Assembly: GCF_009208565.1 (NCBI RefSeq)
Contig: NZ_WFLK01000018.1
Span: 60,373 to 124,372 of the forward strand
Reading direction: 5' to 3'
Length of the DNA stretch: 64,000 nucleotides
Source: Janthinobacterium aquaticum
GTDB lineage: Bacteria > Pseudomonadota > Gammaproteobacteria > Burkholderiales > Burkholderiaceae_D
In this document: piece after piece, positions 22,675-31,400 of the stretch
How positions within the stretch are numbered: the stretch's first letter is position 1
Layout: every line of letters begins with the position of its first letter
Made by a program: the position numbers and the translations under genes
Notes under the pieces: generated by a model
Databases searched by the model: none
What the model was told of the DNA's origin: nothing
Seen by the model: only the letters and a program-made list of their open reading frames with translations

Positions 22675-23712
22675 ATGTCCAAAGCCCCTCATAAAAAACA
22701 ACCCGTACACGCTCCCCAGGTGGCGGTAGCTGCCTGCTCGATGGCGCTGCCTGAGAGCGGGTTGCGTGAAATCCAGCTAACGCCTGCAGGCGAGTTTCGC
22801 TCGTTCGATGGCCGGCCGGTTGAGGCGAAAGCCTGGCGCATGACCGAGAGCCTGGCGCAGCAGTTAATCGCCGCTGCAGCTGCGCGTCCGACGCCGTACG
22901 TCATCGACTATGACCACCAGACCCTGCACATCGAGAAAAACGGCCAGCCAGCGCCTGCAGCCGGCTGGTTCCGCAAACTGGAGTGGCGCGAGGGCGTCGG
23001 GCTGTTCGGCGTCGACGTGGAATGGACCGCAAAGGCGTCGGGAATGATCGACGCAAAGGAATACCGCTTTATCTCGCCCGTGATCGGTTTTGCCGCCAAT
23101 GGCGATGTCACTGGCCTGTTTATGGCAGCCCTCACCAATAACCCTGCAATTCTCGGCATGGATGAAGTTCTGACCGCTGCCGCCTCAATGCAATTCGCAT
23201 CCCTTAACGCTTCAACTACCCAGGAGTCACCAATGACCTTGCTCGAAAAACTGATCGCCATGCTGAAACTGCCGGCAGAAAGCACCGACGATGATGTCGC
23301 CGCCGCCGTCAAGAAGCTGATCGATGCCAAAGACCCCGACGCCACCAAGCCTGATCCGGCCAAGTTCGTTCCGGTCGCCGCCCTGACAGCGTTGCACGGC
23401 CATGTTGCCAGCCTGAATGCGCAGTTGAACACGCAATCGCTGGACAGCGTCATCAAGGCCGGCCTGGACAGCGGCCGTCTGCTGCCATCGATGACGGACT
23501 GGGCGCGCGAGTTCGGTGCCAAGGACACGGCTGCGCTGTCCGCATACATCAACGCCTTGCCTGTCGTGGCTGCGCTGAATGGTACTCAGACCCAAGGCCA
23601 GCCCCCGGCCAAGGTCGGCGAACTCACCGAGTCACAAGTGGCGCTGTGCGCGGCCATGGGCGTTTCGCAAACGGATTACCTGGCAACGCTGACGGCCGAA
23701 AAACGCGCCTGA
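22675..23712 (+). CDS. Mu I-like prohead protease (with scaffold C-terminus)
   Basis: 345 residues. The N-terminal ~165 residues form the Mu gpI protease domain (LTPAGEFRSFDGRPVEAKAW, YVIDYDHQTLHIEKNG, AGWFRKLEWREGVGLFGVDV, EYRFISPVIGF and LTNNPAI). The C-terminal part is helical and scaffold-like (EKLIAMLKLPAESTDDDVAA and later). In Mu the protease matures the capsid and removes scaffold. The scaffold portion can also be made alone from an internal start at 23233. Confidence 0.9.
   Translation: MSKAPHKKQPVHAPQVAVAACSMALPESGLREIQLTPAGEFRSFDGRPVEAKAWRMTESLAQQLIAAAAARPTPYVIDYDHQTLHIEKNGQPAPAAGWFRKLEWREGVGLFGVDVEWTAKASGMIDAKEYRFISPVIGFAANGDVTGLFMAALTNNPAILGMDEVLTAAASMQFASLNASTTQESPMTLLEKLIAMLKLPAESTDDDVAAAVKKLIDAKDPDATKPDPAKFVPVAALTALHGHVASLNAQLNTQSLDSVIKAGLDSGRLLPSMTDWAREFGAKDTAALSAYINALPVVAALNGTQTQGQPPAKVGELTESQVALCAAMGVSQTDYLATLTAEKRA
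23233..23712 (+). CDS. Nested scaffold protein (Mu Z-like) from an internal start
   Basis: ATG 23233 lies in frame inside the protease gene and is preceded by a clear AGGAG at 23222-23226 with 6-base spacing. It gives a 159-residue, highly helical protein starting MTLLEKLIAMLKLPAESTDD. Mu makes its scaffold gpZ from the 3' part of gene I in the same way, and lambda makes Nu3 inside C. An internal ribosome site exactly at the domain boundary is good evidence that it is used. Confidence 0.75.
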   Translation: MTLLEKLIAMLKLPAESTDDDVAAAVKKLIDAKDPDATKPDPAKFVPVAALTALHGHVASLNAQLNTQSLDSVIKAGLDSGRLLPSMTDWAREFGAKDTAALSAYINALPVVAALNGTQTQGQPPAKVGELTESQVALCAAMGVSQTDYLATLTAEKRA

Positions 23713-23745
23713 CGTTCTATATACCCATTTCACCAAGGAGCCACT

Positions 23746-24147
23746 GTGCCACTTACCGCTGATCGCAACACACCATATAAGCACGCCAACGCCGTCCCCG
23801 TCGCTGTGGCGGCGAACGTCAAAATCTACGCTGGCGCGCTGGTATGCGCCAATGCAGGCGGCTTTGCCACCCCTGGCGCCATCGCAACCACCCTGACGTA
23901 TCTGGGCCGGTCCGAGGAATTCGTCGACAACACGGGCGGCGCCAATGGCGCACGTACCGTCCTGGTGCGCCGCAGCGAGGCATTCAAATGGTCGAACTCG
24001 TCGGCAGACCCGGTTACCCAGGCTGAATTCGGCAAAACAGTCTATGTCGTCGACGACGAAACGGTGGCCAAGACCAGCGCCACGAACACGCGTTCGCCAG
24101 CTGGCCGCGTGGTGGGCATTGATGCCGATGGCGTTTGGATCGAATAG
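23746..24147 (+). CDS. Capsid decoration-like protein (DUF2190-like)
   Basis: 133 residues from GTG 23746, with AAGGAGCC upstream. All-beta, Gly/Ala-rich sequence (VPVAVAANVKIYAGALVCAN, AGGFATPGAIATTLTYLGRS, then VYVVDDETVAKTSA and SPAGRVVGIDADGVWIE) resembles small head decoration proteins placed between scaffold and major capsid genes. The DUF2190 label is by resemblance and not certain. Confidence 0.7.
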   Translation: MPLTADRNTPYKHANAVPVAVAANVKIYAGALVCANAGGFATPGAIATTLTYLGRSEEFVDNTGGANGARTVLVRRSEAFKWSNSSADPVTQAEFGKTVYVVDDETVAKTSATNTRSPAGRVVGIDADGVWIE

Positions 24148-24202
24148 CAGCACCCGCTGCAGGTCTGAACAGAAACCGTAAAACTACCCTATTGGAAAAC
24201 TC

Positions 24203-25126
24203 ATGTTAGTAAACAAAAGCAACCTGTCGAACTTGTTCGTCTCCCTGAAGACGATGTTCAACAACGCATTTGCCGCGGCGCCCACTTCCTGGGCAAAGAT
24301 TGCCATGCTGGTGCCGTCGACCTCCGGACAGAACGACTACGCCTGGCTCAGTGCATTTCCCCAGATGCGCCGCTGGATCGGCGCCAAGGCGGTCAAAAAT
24401 CTGAAGGGTTACAAGTATTCGATCATCAACGAAGACTTTGAAGCGACCATTGAAGTCGAGCGCAACGATATCGAAGATGACAACCTGGGTATCTATTCCA
24501 CCCAAGCCCAGGGCGCTGGCATGTCCGCAAAGCAGCTGCCGGACGAGATCGTGTATGACGTCGTCGACGGCGGATTTACCAATCGCTGCTTCGACGGTCA
24601 GTATTTCTTCGATACTGACCACCCTGTTGTCCTGCCAGATGGCAGCCTGGGCAGTGTGAGCAACATGTTCGACAAGAAGCTGTCGGCCGATTCCGTTGAA
24701 GAAGCCCAAGCCAGCCTGGGCGCGGCCGGCGTGGCCATGATGGAATTCAAGGATGACGAAGGGCGTTCGTTGAACGTGAAACCGAACGTCTTGCTGGTCC
24801 CACCCGCGCTGATGTTCGTCGCAAACCTGCTGATGACGACTGATCGTCTGGAAGACGGCAAAGCGAACCCATTCAAGGGCGCATATGAAGTAGTCGTTGA
24901 GCCGCGCCTGCGTTCGCGCAGTGCCTGGTTCTTGCTGGACACCACTAAGCCGGTGAAGCCATTTATCTACCAGGAGCGCAAAAAACCGGTCCTGGTCGAG
25001 CAGACCGATCCGCAGTCCGATGCTGTTTTCAGCACCAAGAAATTCAAATTCGGCGCCGAAGCCCGCGCGGCCGGTGGCTACGGTTTCTGGCAAACCGCGT
25101 TCGGTTCGACCGGTACCGCCGCGTAA
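24203..25126 (+). CDS. Major head subunit (Mu gpT family)
   Basis: 307 residues. SLKTMFNNAFAAAPTSWAKI, LSAFPQMRRWIGAKAVKNLK, YSIINEDFEATIEVERNDIE and DNLGIYSTQAQGAGMSAKQL are strongly characteristic of the Mu major capsid family (HK97 fold). Its length matches Mu gpT (about 305 aa). It follows the protease/scaffold and decoration genes, the usual Mu order. Confidence 0.95.
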   Translation: MLVNKSNLSNLFVSLKTMFNNAFAAAPTSWAKIAMLVPSTSGQNDYAWLSAFPQMRRWIGAKAVKNLKGYKYSIINEDFEATIEVERNDIEDDNLGIYSTQAQGAGMSAKQLPDEIVYDVVDGGFTNRCFDGQYFFDTDHPVVLPDGSLGSVSNMFDKKLSADSVEEAQASLGAAGVAMMEFKDDEGRSLNVKPNVLLVPPALMFVANLLMTTDRLEDGKANPFKGAYEVVVEPRLRSRSAWFLLDTTKPVKPFIYQERKKPVLVEQTDPQSDAVFSTKKFKFGAEARAAGGYGFWQTAFGSTGTAA

Positions 25127-25201
25127 CTGTTGCCGGTCAGATGTGTTGCCTTGGAAGACCTCCAGGGCAACGCTACAGCGTAATTTCTTCAGGAGTAACC
25201 C

Positions 25202-25657
25202 ATGGCAAAAAAAGATACGCCCGCCGCAAAGTCAGCGACAGCCAGCGGTACGGGCGCTCAGGCCGTGCAAAGTTCGGACGGCGTGAGCGTCGCCCAGGGC
25301 GACACAAGCACCTCTGGCCACGAAGCAGAATTGAAAGCGAATACGACAGATACGGATGGCTCGATGTTGACTGACGTCGGCACCGGCGTAGGGGACGATT
25401 TGCGGGCAGCTATCGCGTCGAGCGTGGCCGGCGTCAATGGTGATCCGTCTGACTTGGCCAATGGCGTGAGCGTGCCGGGCCTGCTGATCACCGCGCGCTA
25501 TGACGGCTTTCGCCGCGCTGGCCGCGCCTGGAGTTCTCAGCCGACCGTGGTGCGCCGGGATGAGTTCACACCCGAGCAGCTCTGGCAGTTGGAAGACGAG
25601 CCATGCCTGCGCGTTCAGTACATGGAAATCAAAACAAACATGGACGACGACAAATGA
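25202..25657 (+). CDS. Mu gp35-like head-region protein
   Basis: 151 residues with a low-complexity N-terminal third (Ala/Ser/Thr/Gly). The C-terminal domain is VPGLLITARYDGFRRAGRAW, then SSQPTVVRRDEFTPEQLWQL, which resembles the FluMu/Mu gp35 family between the capsid and DUF1320 genes. It is probably a minor head component. Starts 75 bases after the capsid gene with AGGAG upstream, and overlaps the next gene by 4 bases. Confidence 0.75.
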   Translation: MAKKDTPAAKSATASGTGAQAVQSSDGVSVAQGDTSTSGHEAELKANTTDTDGSMLTDVGTGVGDDLRAAIASSVAGVNGDPSDLANGVSVPGLLITARYDGFRRAGRAWSSQPTVVRRDEFTPEQLWQLEDEPCLRVQYMEIKTNMDDDK

Positions 25658-26058
25658 CCACGGCTTACGCTACGCGCGACCAGCTGGTGGACCGCTACGG
25701 CCAGGCCGAGGTGGTGCAGCGAGAATCGATGCTACCGGCCGACGCTGTCGACAAAGCGCTGTTCTCCGCCTCCGCATTTGTCGACGGGTATATCAGCGGC
25801 CGTTACAGCGTGCCGCTGAACCCAGCACCGGAAATCGTCGTGCAGTGTGTGTGCACCATTGCCCGTTACAACCTGCTGGGTGAATCTGCAACTGAACGCG
25901 CACGCGACGACTACACCGATTCAGTCAAGTGGCTGAAAGACGTCCAGGCCGGCAAGGTGTTGGTCGACGGCGCTGCAGGCGTGCCTGGTAATACGGCGTC
26001 GGCCACTGTGTTGTTCACCACCAGCCCTGCAGTATTTCGACGTGCGGGTCGGCCATGA
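25654..26058 (+). CDS. DUF1320 head-tail connector protein (Mu gp36)
   Basis: 134 residues from ATG 25654. YATRDQLVDRYGQAEVVQRE, then FVDGYISGRYSVPLNPAPEI and CTIARYNLLG are typical of DUF1320, an adaptor-type helical protein on the portal. Stop and start overlaps couple it to both neighbours. Confidence 0.9.
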   Translation: MTTAYATRDQLVDRYGQAEVVQRESMLPADAVDKALFSASAFVDGYISGRYSVPLNPAPEIVVQCVCTIARYNLLGESATERARDDYTDSVKWLKDVQAGKVLVDGAAGVPGNTASATVLFTTSPAVFRRAGRP

Positions 26059-26474
26059 TCGACGAGATCATGGCGCGCCTGCGCACCCTGGATGCGTTAA
26101 AACTAGTCGCCGGTGCGGCCGGGTTCCAGACCGCTGTCGAGAGCAATCCGACAGTCACGCCGGCCGCGTTTGTGATTCCGCAGACGGAAAACCCCGGCCC
26201 TAGTCTCGCTGTGGACGTTGTGATGCAGCTGGTCCAAGCGACCGTTGGCATCGTGTTCGTGGTGCGCAACGTGGCCGACCCGCACGGTGTGGCGGCGCAG
26301 CAGGACCTGGCGCCGCTGCGCCAGGCCGTCAAGGAGCTGCTGATGGGCTGGGTGCCAGTCCAAGACTATGCGCCGCTGGAGCGCGGCGCCAGCAACCTGC
26401 TGGTATTCCAGGATGGCCACATGTGGTGGCAGGACATTTATATGACATCGTTTTATGACAGGAGCACGTTATGA
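26055..26474 (+). CDS. DUF1834 tail terminator-like protein (Mu gp37)
   Basis: 139 residues. MIDEIMARLRTL at the start, a central VVMQLVQATVGIVFVVRN strand and the end LLVFQDGHMWWQDIYMTSFY fit DUF1834. Such proteins close the tail end before joining to the head. Coupled to both neighbours by short overlaps. Confidence 0.88.
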   Translation: MIDEIMARLRTLDALKLVAGAAGFQTAVESNPTVTPAAFVIPQTENPGPSLAVDVVMQLVQATVGIVFVVRNVADPHGVAAQQDLAPLRQAVKELLMGWVPVQDYAPLERGASNLLVFQDGHMWWQDIYMTSFYDRSTL

Positions 26475-26734
26475 GCACGACCAGCATCGCCAACCAGCCT
26501 GCGCACTGGGGCCAAGGCGGCCAGTTTCGTATTGACCCGGTCACTGGCGCGCGTGAGCGCATTGGCCCCGTACCGGCCGCGCCTGGTGCCTACGCCGATC
26601 CTACAACGCCGATTGCAGGATCGTTTCCTATCGCGGCTCCAGTCGTTGACGCGGTGAGCAACCAGGTCAGCGCAGCAGCAGATGGCGCTGGCAGTATTTC
26701 CCCTCAACAGAAGAAGGCAAAAAATAATGGCTAA
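26471..26734 (+). CDS. Small hypothetical tail-region protein
   Basis: 87 residues, Ala/Pro-rich, with GQGGQFRIDPVTGARERIGP near the start and a Lys-rich end (QQKKAKNNG). It fills the place of the small gp38-like genes between DUF1834 and tail tube genes. No domain recognised; overlaps the next gene by 8 bases. Confidence 0.6.
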   Translation: MSTTSIANQPAHWGQGGQFRIDPVTGARERIGPVPAAPGAYADPTTPIAGSFPIAAPVVDAVSNQVSAAADGAGSISPQQKKAKNNG

Positions 26735-27668
26735 TCTCCTCGCAACGCCACGCCAGTGGCGTACCAAGGCCCTGTTCTTCAAACTGGAGACTGCGTACAA
26801 CGTCGACTCCAATCCGACCGGCCTGCTCAATTTCATCGAGGCACGCAACATCAGCTTTACGCCGATGGAAAGCGACCGCGCTGACCGCACTATCGATTTG
26901 CCATACATGGGCAGTTCGGGCAGCGTGCTGATCAGCACCTGGGCAAAGTTGGGCTTTGATATCGCCGTCGCGCCATCCGGGGTGGCCGGTACCGCCCCGA
27001 AGTGGGGACCGCTGCTGCAGGCATGCGGCATGGCCGAGACAGTGACCGTAGGCGACGAAGTCGTCTACAACCTCGTCAGCAATGTGTTCTCGTCTGCTAC
27101 GGCCTATATGTATATCGACGATGTCCTGCATAAGCTCAGCGGCATGCGTGGCGAAGTAAAGGCCAAGATGTCGAAGGGTATCCCGATGTTGTCGTTTGCG
27201 TTCGATGCTTGCTATGTCACGCCAGTCGCTGGTGCGATGCCTAGCGTCGACCGCACCGGCTGGACCAAGGAAGAAGCGGTCAACAGCGTTAATACGACGC
27301 CTGTAACGCTCGGCGGCGTGCCGCTGTCGTTCACCGAGTTCGACTGGGCGCTGGGTCAGAAGATCGTGCGCTCGGATAATCCTGGGCAAAAAGAAATCCA
27401 GATTACCGACCGCAAACCGACCAGCTCGATCACCGTCCTGGCACCGACCCTGGCCGTGTTTAACCCGTTCCTGTTGAACGAGACAAACGCCAATGTGGTG
27501 TTGACCACTACTCATGGCACTGCAGCTGGCAAGAAGATTAAAACTGACTTGCTGGTGCAGATCGCAGGCGTCGAGTACGCCCAGATCGAAGGCGTTACTG
27601 GCTACAAATTGACGCTGGAACCGACGCCGATCATCGGCAACGATGAAATTACCCTGACCTGCCTGTAA
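26727..27668 (+). CDS. Tail tube protein (siphovirus type)
   Basis: 313 residues from ATG 26727; a start at 26682 lies inside the previous gene and is rejected. WRTKALFFKLETAYNVDSNP is the opening motif of this phage tail tube group, followed by a beta-rich body (FDIAVAPSGVAGTAPKWGPL, LHKLSGMRGEVKAKMSKGIP) and an Ig-like end (LLVQIAGVEYAQIEGVTGYK). There is no contractile sheath gene, which indicates a long non-contractile tail as in B3 and D3112. Confidence 0.82.
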   Translation: MANLLATPRQWRTKALFFKLETAYNVDSNPTGLLNFIEARNISFTPMESDRADRTIDLPYMGSSGSVLISTWAKLGFDIAVAPSGVAGTAPKWGPLLQACGMAETVTVGDEVVYNLVSNVFSSATAYMYIDDVLHKLSGMRGEVKAKMSKGIPMLSFAFDACYVTPVAGAMPSVDRTGWTKEEAVNSVNTTPVTLGGVPLSFTEFDWALGQKIVRSDNPGQKEIQITDRKPTSSITVLAPTLAVFNPFLLNETNANVVLTTTHGTAAGKKIKTDLLVQIAGVEYAQIEGVTGYKLTLEPTPIIGNDEITLTCL

Positions 27669-27731
27669 TACCGCTCCAGGGTGCCGCTCTGGAATATTTT
27701 CACCTCACTCAACCAGAAAGAAATAGAAATC

Positions 27732-28073
27732 ATGATCAAAATCGCTACCTTGCCATCCTATTTTCACCCTGTAAAAGTCGAATTTCCGACCGACGATGGC
27801 AAGAAAAAAATCGTGGAATTTCAGGCGCAATTCAAGCGCCTGACCCAGGACGAAATCCAGGAGCAACAGGATGCGTTGGCCGACGGCACGCTCAGTGATC
27901 GTGGCGTAATCAACCAGGTAATGATCGGCTGGAGAGGTGTCGCCGACGAAGCCGGCACGCCGGTGGACTTCACCGAATCTAATCTGGCCAGCCTCCTGTC
28001 GATGTTTCCAACCCAGCCGTCCATCGTGCGCGCCTATTTTGATTCGTTGAAACACGCGCCAAAAAAGATCTAA
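27732..28073 (+). CDS. Tail assembly chaperone, short form (gpG-like)
   Basis: 113 residues from ATG 27732. The sequence MIKIATLPSYFHPVKVEFPT followed by KKKIVEFQAQFKRLTQDEIQ and a helical end (SLLSMFPTQPSIVRAYFDSL) fits a lambda gpG-like chaperone. These coat the tape measure protein during tail tube assembly. The ORF ends just after the slippery run at 28061-28067, and a minority of ribosomes should shift into the next frame to make the long form. Confidence 0.8.
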   Translation: MIKIATLPSYFHPVKVEFPTDDGKKKIVEFQAQFKRLTQDEIQEQQDALADGTLSDRGVINQVMIGWRGVADEAGTPVDFTESNLASLLSMFPTQPSIVRAYFDSLKHAPKKI

Positions 28074-28441
28074 AGGACGCGGCAGCGTTCTGGGCGAGTG
28101 GTGGTGTCGCCCAGGGCGCCGATGAACTGGCATCCGATCTGGCGCGGGCCGGCCTGGAGGAAGAGGCTGAAGCCTACGCCAGACGACCCGCGCCCTTGTA
28201 TGAATATTTTCCAGAAAACCAAACCATCATTGAGGCGTTCCTCAATTGCGATACGCAGTGGGTGCGGGTCGCAGTCGGGATGGCATCGATCATCACCGAG
28301 GGACTGAACTACTGCGCTCTCAAGTCGACGCTGGAAATGATGGGAGTCAAACGGCGCAGTTGGCCAGATGTACTCGACGGCATTCGGGTAATGGAAAACG
28401 CAGCGCTAAAAGTGATTAGAGAGAGAGAAAACCGTGGCTAA
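27732..28441 (+). CDS. Tail assembly chaperone, frameshifted long form (gpGT-like; DUF1799-type extension)
   Basis: A -1 shift at 28067 joins the 112 N-terminal codons to 124 more, giving about 236 residues. The extension has FWASGGVAQGADELASDL, then YEYFPENQTIIEAFLNCDTQ and MASIITEGLNYCALK, the layout of DUF1799 proteins that follow the gpG-like gene in other phages. The second frame lacks a good start of its own (only a TTG at 28196), which supports expression by frameshifting. It overlaps the tape measure start by 8 bases. Confidence 0.78.
28061..28067 (+). promoter_or_regulatory. Slippery heptamer A AAA AAG for -1 ribosomal frameshifting
   Basis: In the zero frame the codons are CCA AAA AAG ATC TAA, so the heptamer A-AAA-AAG is in the correct phase, two codons before the stop. 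This is the same efficient slippery sequence as in E. coli dnaX. A -1 shift enters a frame that stays open to 28441. Confidence 0.85.
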
Positions 28442-31400
28442 CCAGGTTGTCGAATTCGGGATTCGCATTGCAGTCGACGGCCAGCAATCCGTGCCGGTCA
28501 TTGAAAGCATCGATGGCGCCGCCAAGAAAATGGCTGCGTCTGTCGAGCAGGCTGGCCGTGCGATGGCGGACGGATTCACTGCAGGAACAGACGCGGTCGC
28601 CAAACAGGGCGAGGCGATAGCAAAAAAAGCGGAAACTGAAGAAGCTGCGACCGCGCGCATTAAAGCGATGGTTGCCGCGTCCCGCGAGCAGACGGCGGCG
28701 GCCGAGGCCGAGGCTCGCGCGGCCGAGCTGTCGGCTGTCAGTACCCGCCGCCAGGCCGATGAGAACGTGAACCTTGCTGGCTCGCTGGCACGCGCTACGG
28801 CACAAATGAGTGCGCAGATGGCTGCGCGCACTGGTGGAGCCAGTGCCGGCGGCAGCAGTGTTGCGTCAGAAGAGTCGCAAAAATTCGTCGCCAGCCTGCA
28901 GCGTCAGCACGATATGCTGGGTAAGAATGCTGCAGAGCTGGCACAGTACGAGGCGAAAATGCTGGGCGGTACTGCTGCAACCCAAAAACAGGCAGCGGCC
29001 ATCGCCAGCAATACCGAGGCACTACGCAACATGATCGCGGCTGAGGAGCGCCAAGGCGCTGCAGCAGACAATTTCATCGCCAGGCTGAAAGACCAGGTTG
29101 CTACGGTTGGCATGTCGCGCACGGCGTTGCTCACCCACCAGGCGGCCCAACTGGGCGTGAGCCAAGAGGCTGCGCCGCTGATCACCCGATTTACCGAGGC
29201 GACCGAGGCTGCAAAAAAACATGCCGACGAAGTATCCAAAGCCACCAAGGGCCATCACGAATTTTCGTTCTCGACAGCTCAATCGAAAAAAGAGCTGATC
29301 GTTCTGGCGCATGAATTGAGCCAGAGCCGTTTCAGCAATTTTGGCGGCTCGCTGATGGTGCTGGCAGAACAAACTGGCGCCGCGTCGTTCCTGTTCAGCG
29401 GGCTGGGCCTGGCCATCCTGGCGGCTGTCGCTGCAATGGCTGGGCTGGCCTACGCGTGGATCAAAGGCGCGATGGAACAGCGCGAGATGAACAACGCACT
29501 GATCCTCACTGGCAACTACGCCGGCGAAACGGCCGATTCGCTCAATGCGTTGGCCCATTCTGCCGTTGAGGTGCACGGTAGCATCGGTGCTGCAAAACAT
29601 GCAGTCACCGAGTTGGCCGCGTCAGGAAAATTCACTGGAGATCAGATCGGCTACATTACGCAGGCTGTGGTCGCCCTGGAGCATGGCGCCGGCATTTCCA
29701 TCGAAAAAACCATTAAGCAGTTTGAGTCCTTGGCAGTACAGTCGACCGGTAGTAGCGCCCGTGCTACTGAGGTTATCTCGCGCGCCACTGTGAAACTCGA
29801 TGACACCTACCACTTTCTGACCGAGGCAGTTTACGAACAGATACGCGCATTGGAAAAAGAGGGCGATGCTAAAGGCGCCAGCGCGGTGGCCACTGAGGAG
29901 TTTGCTCGCGTGATTCACGAGCGCGCAGAAGAAATGACCGCAAACCTGGGTAACGTCGCTAAAGCATGGCATGGCATCCGGGAAGCTATTGGCGGTGCCG
30001 TGGATGAAATCGGCAACTGGGGAAAGAAGGCGACGCCGGGTAGTGAAGTGGTGAGGCTGAAAGGCGAAATATCAAAGATCGATAGCGGTTTCTACTCAGG
30101 GCCGGCCACCCGAGGTCGCGCTACGTACAGCGACGAAGCGTTGGTCAGGATGCGTGCTGCAGCGGTCACTGATTTGGCTGAAGCCGAGAAGCAGCTGGCA
30201 GTTGTTGATGCGCAGGCGAAAAAGGATGGTGCTGAAAAATTGGCACAGTCCCAGGCCGTGCATGCCGCCTCACGCATCACGGCTGATAACGTGCGTCTGG
30301 AAAAGCGAGGACTGAACGAATTGCAGGTGGCGTTGCGCGGATATTACGAAGACATCGAAAAGATCAAGAAGGTCAACCCGGCCAGCGTGCTGGTCACACC
30401 CGAGGCAATCGCCGAGCATGTCAAGGCATTGACGGCAGCCCATAGCAACAAGCCGAAAGCAGCACGTGCCGACGCTGCTGACAACATCGACCTGAGTGAC
30501 CAGCTGGCCCGTATCCAGGATGCCGTTACAGCGGAAAGAATGATGGTCGCGCAGCTGGGGAAAATTGACGACATGTTCCATGCCGCAGGCAAGCTGGGCG
30601 ACGAACAGTATTACAAAAATAAACGTGACTACGCTGAAACCGCCGCCAGGGAAGAAATCAACGGCTACACGGCCCAGATCGCAGCCCTGCGCGCCCATCA
30701 CGACCTCACGAAAGAGGAAGCTGCACGGCACGCCAAGCAGATCGCTGACATCGAGGCGAAGCGTCGGGTCGCCCAGCAAAAGGCTGACGACGAAACCAAC
30801 CTGCTGGGTATGGCTCAGTTTCTGCGTCAGGAGGCCATAGAGTCGGCGTCTGACGATGCCATGAATAAATACATCAGTGGCCTGAACGCGGAAGCTGAAA
30901 AGATTGAGGCTGCTAATATCGGCCATGAACAGTCGCGCGGCGCCATCGAGCGTGAAACAGTCGCACGCCTGGACTTGGCCATTGCAGGTCAAAAACAGTT
31001 CATTGTGGAGCAAGGCATCACCGGCGCCACGCTGGCCGAGCTGGAGCAAGCGCCTAAAATCCTGAAATACCTCGAAGACCAGCGCGCTGCACGGTCGCGT
31101 ATAGCTGACGGTCTGGACCAGCAGGATGTCGACAAAGGCATGAAGAAAGCGGCCGAGCGCGCTATTCAGGAATGGAAGTACGTCGGCACGTCAATCGCTG
31201 AAAGCCTGAGCAGCGCATTCGGTGCTGGCGGCAAGGCTGTTGGCAGCATGTTCAAATCCTACGCCGACAATGCCGCGCGCCAGATACAGATCGGCAAAGA
31301 CCTAGCCGAGGCAACCAAGGGCCGTAGCGACGCCGACCCCGAGAAGTTGCGCCTGACCGCAGCCGCGCAGCGCGAGTCGGCACGCGCCCAGGTGAAAAGC

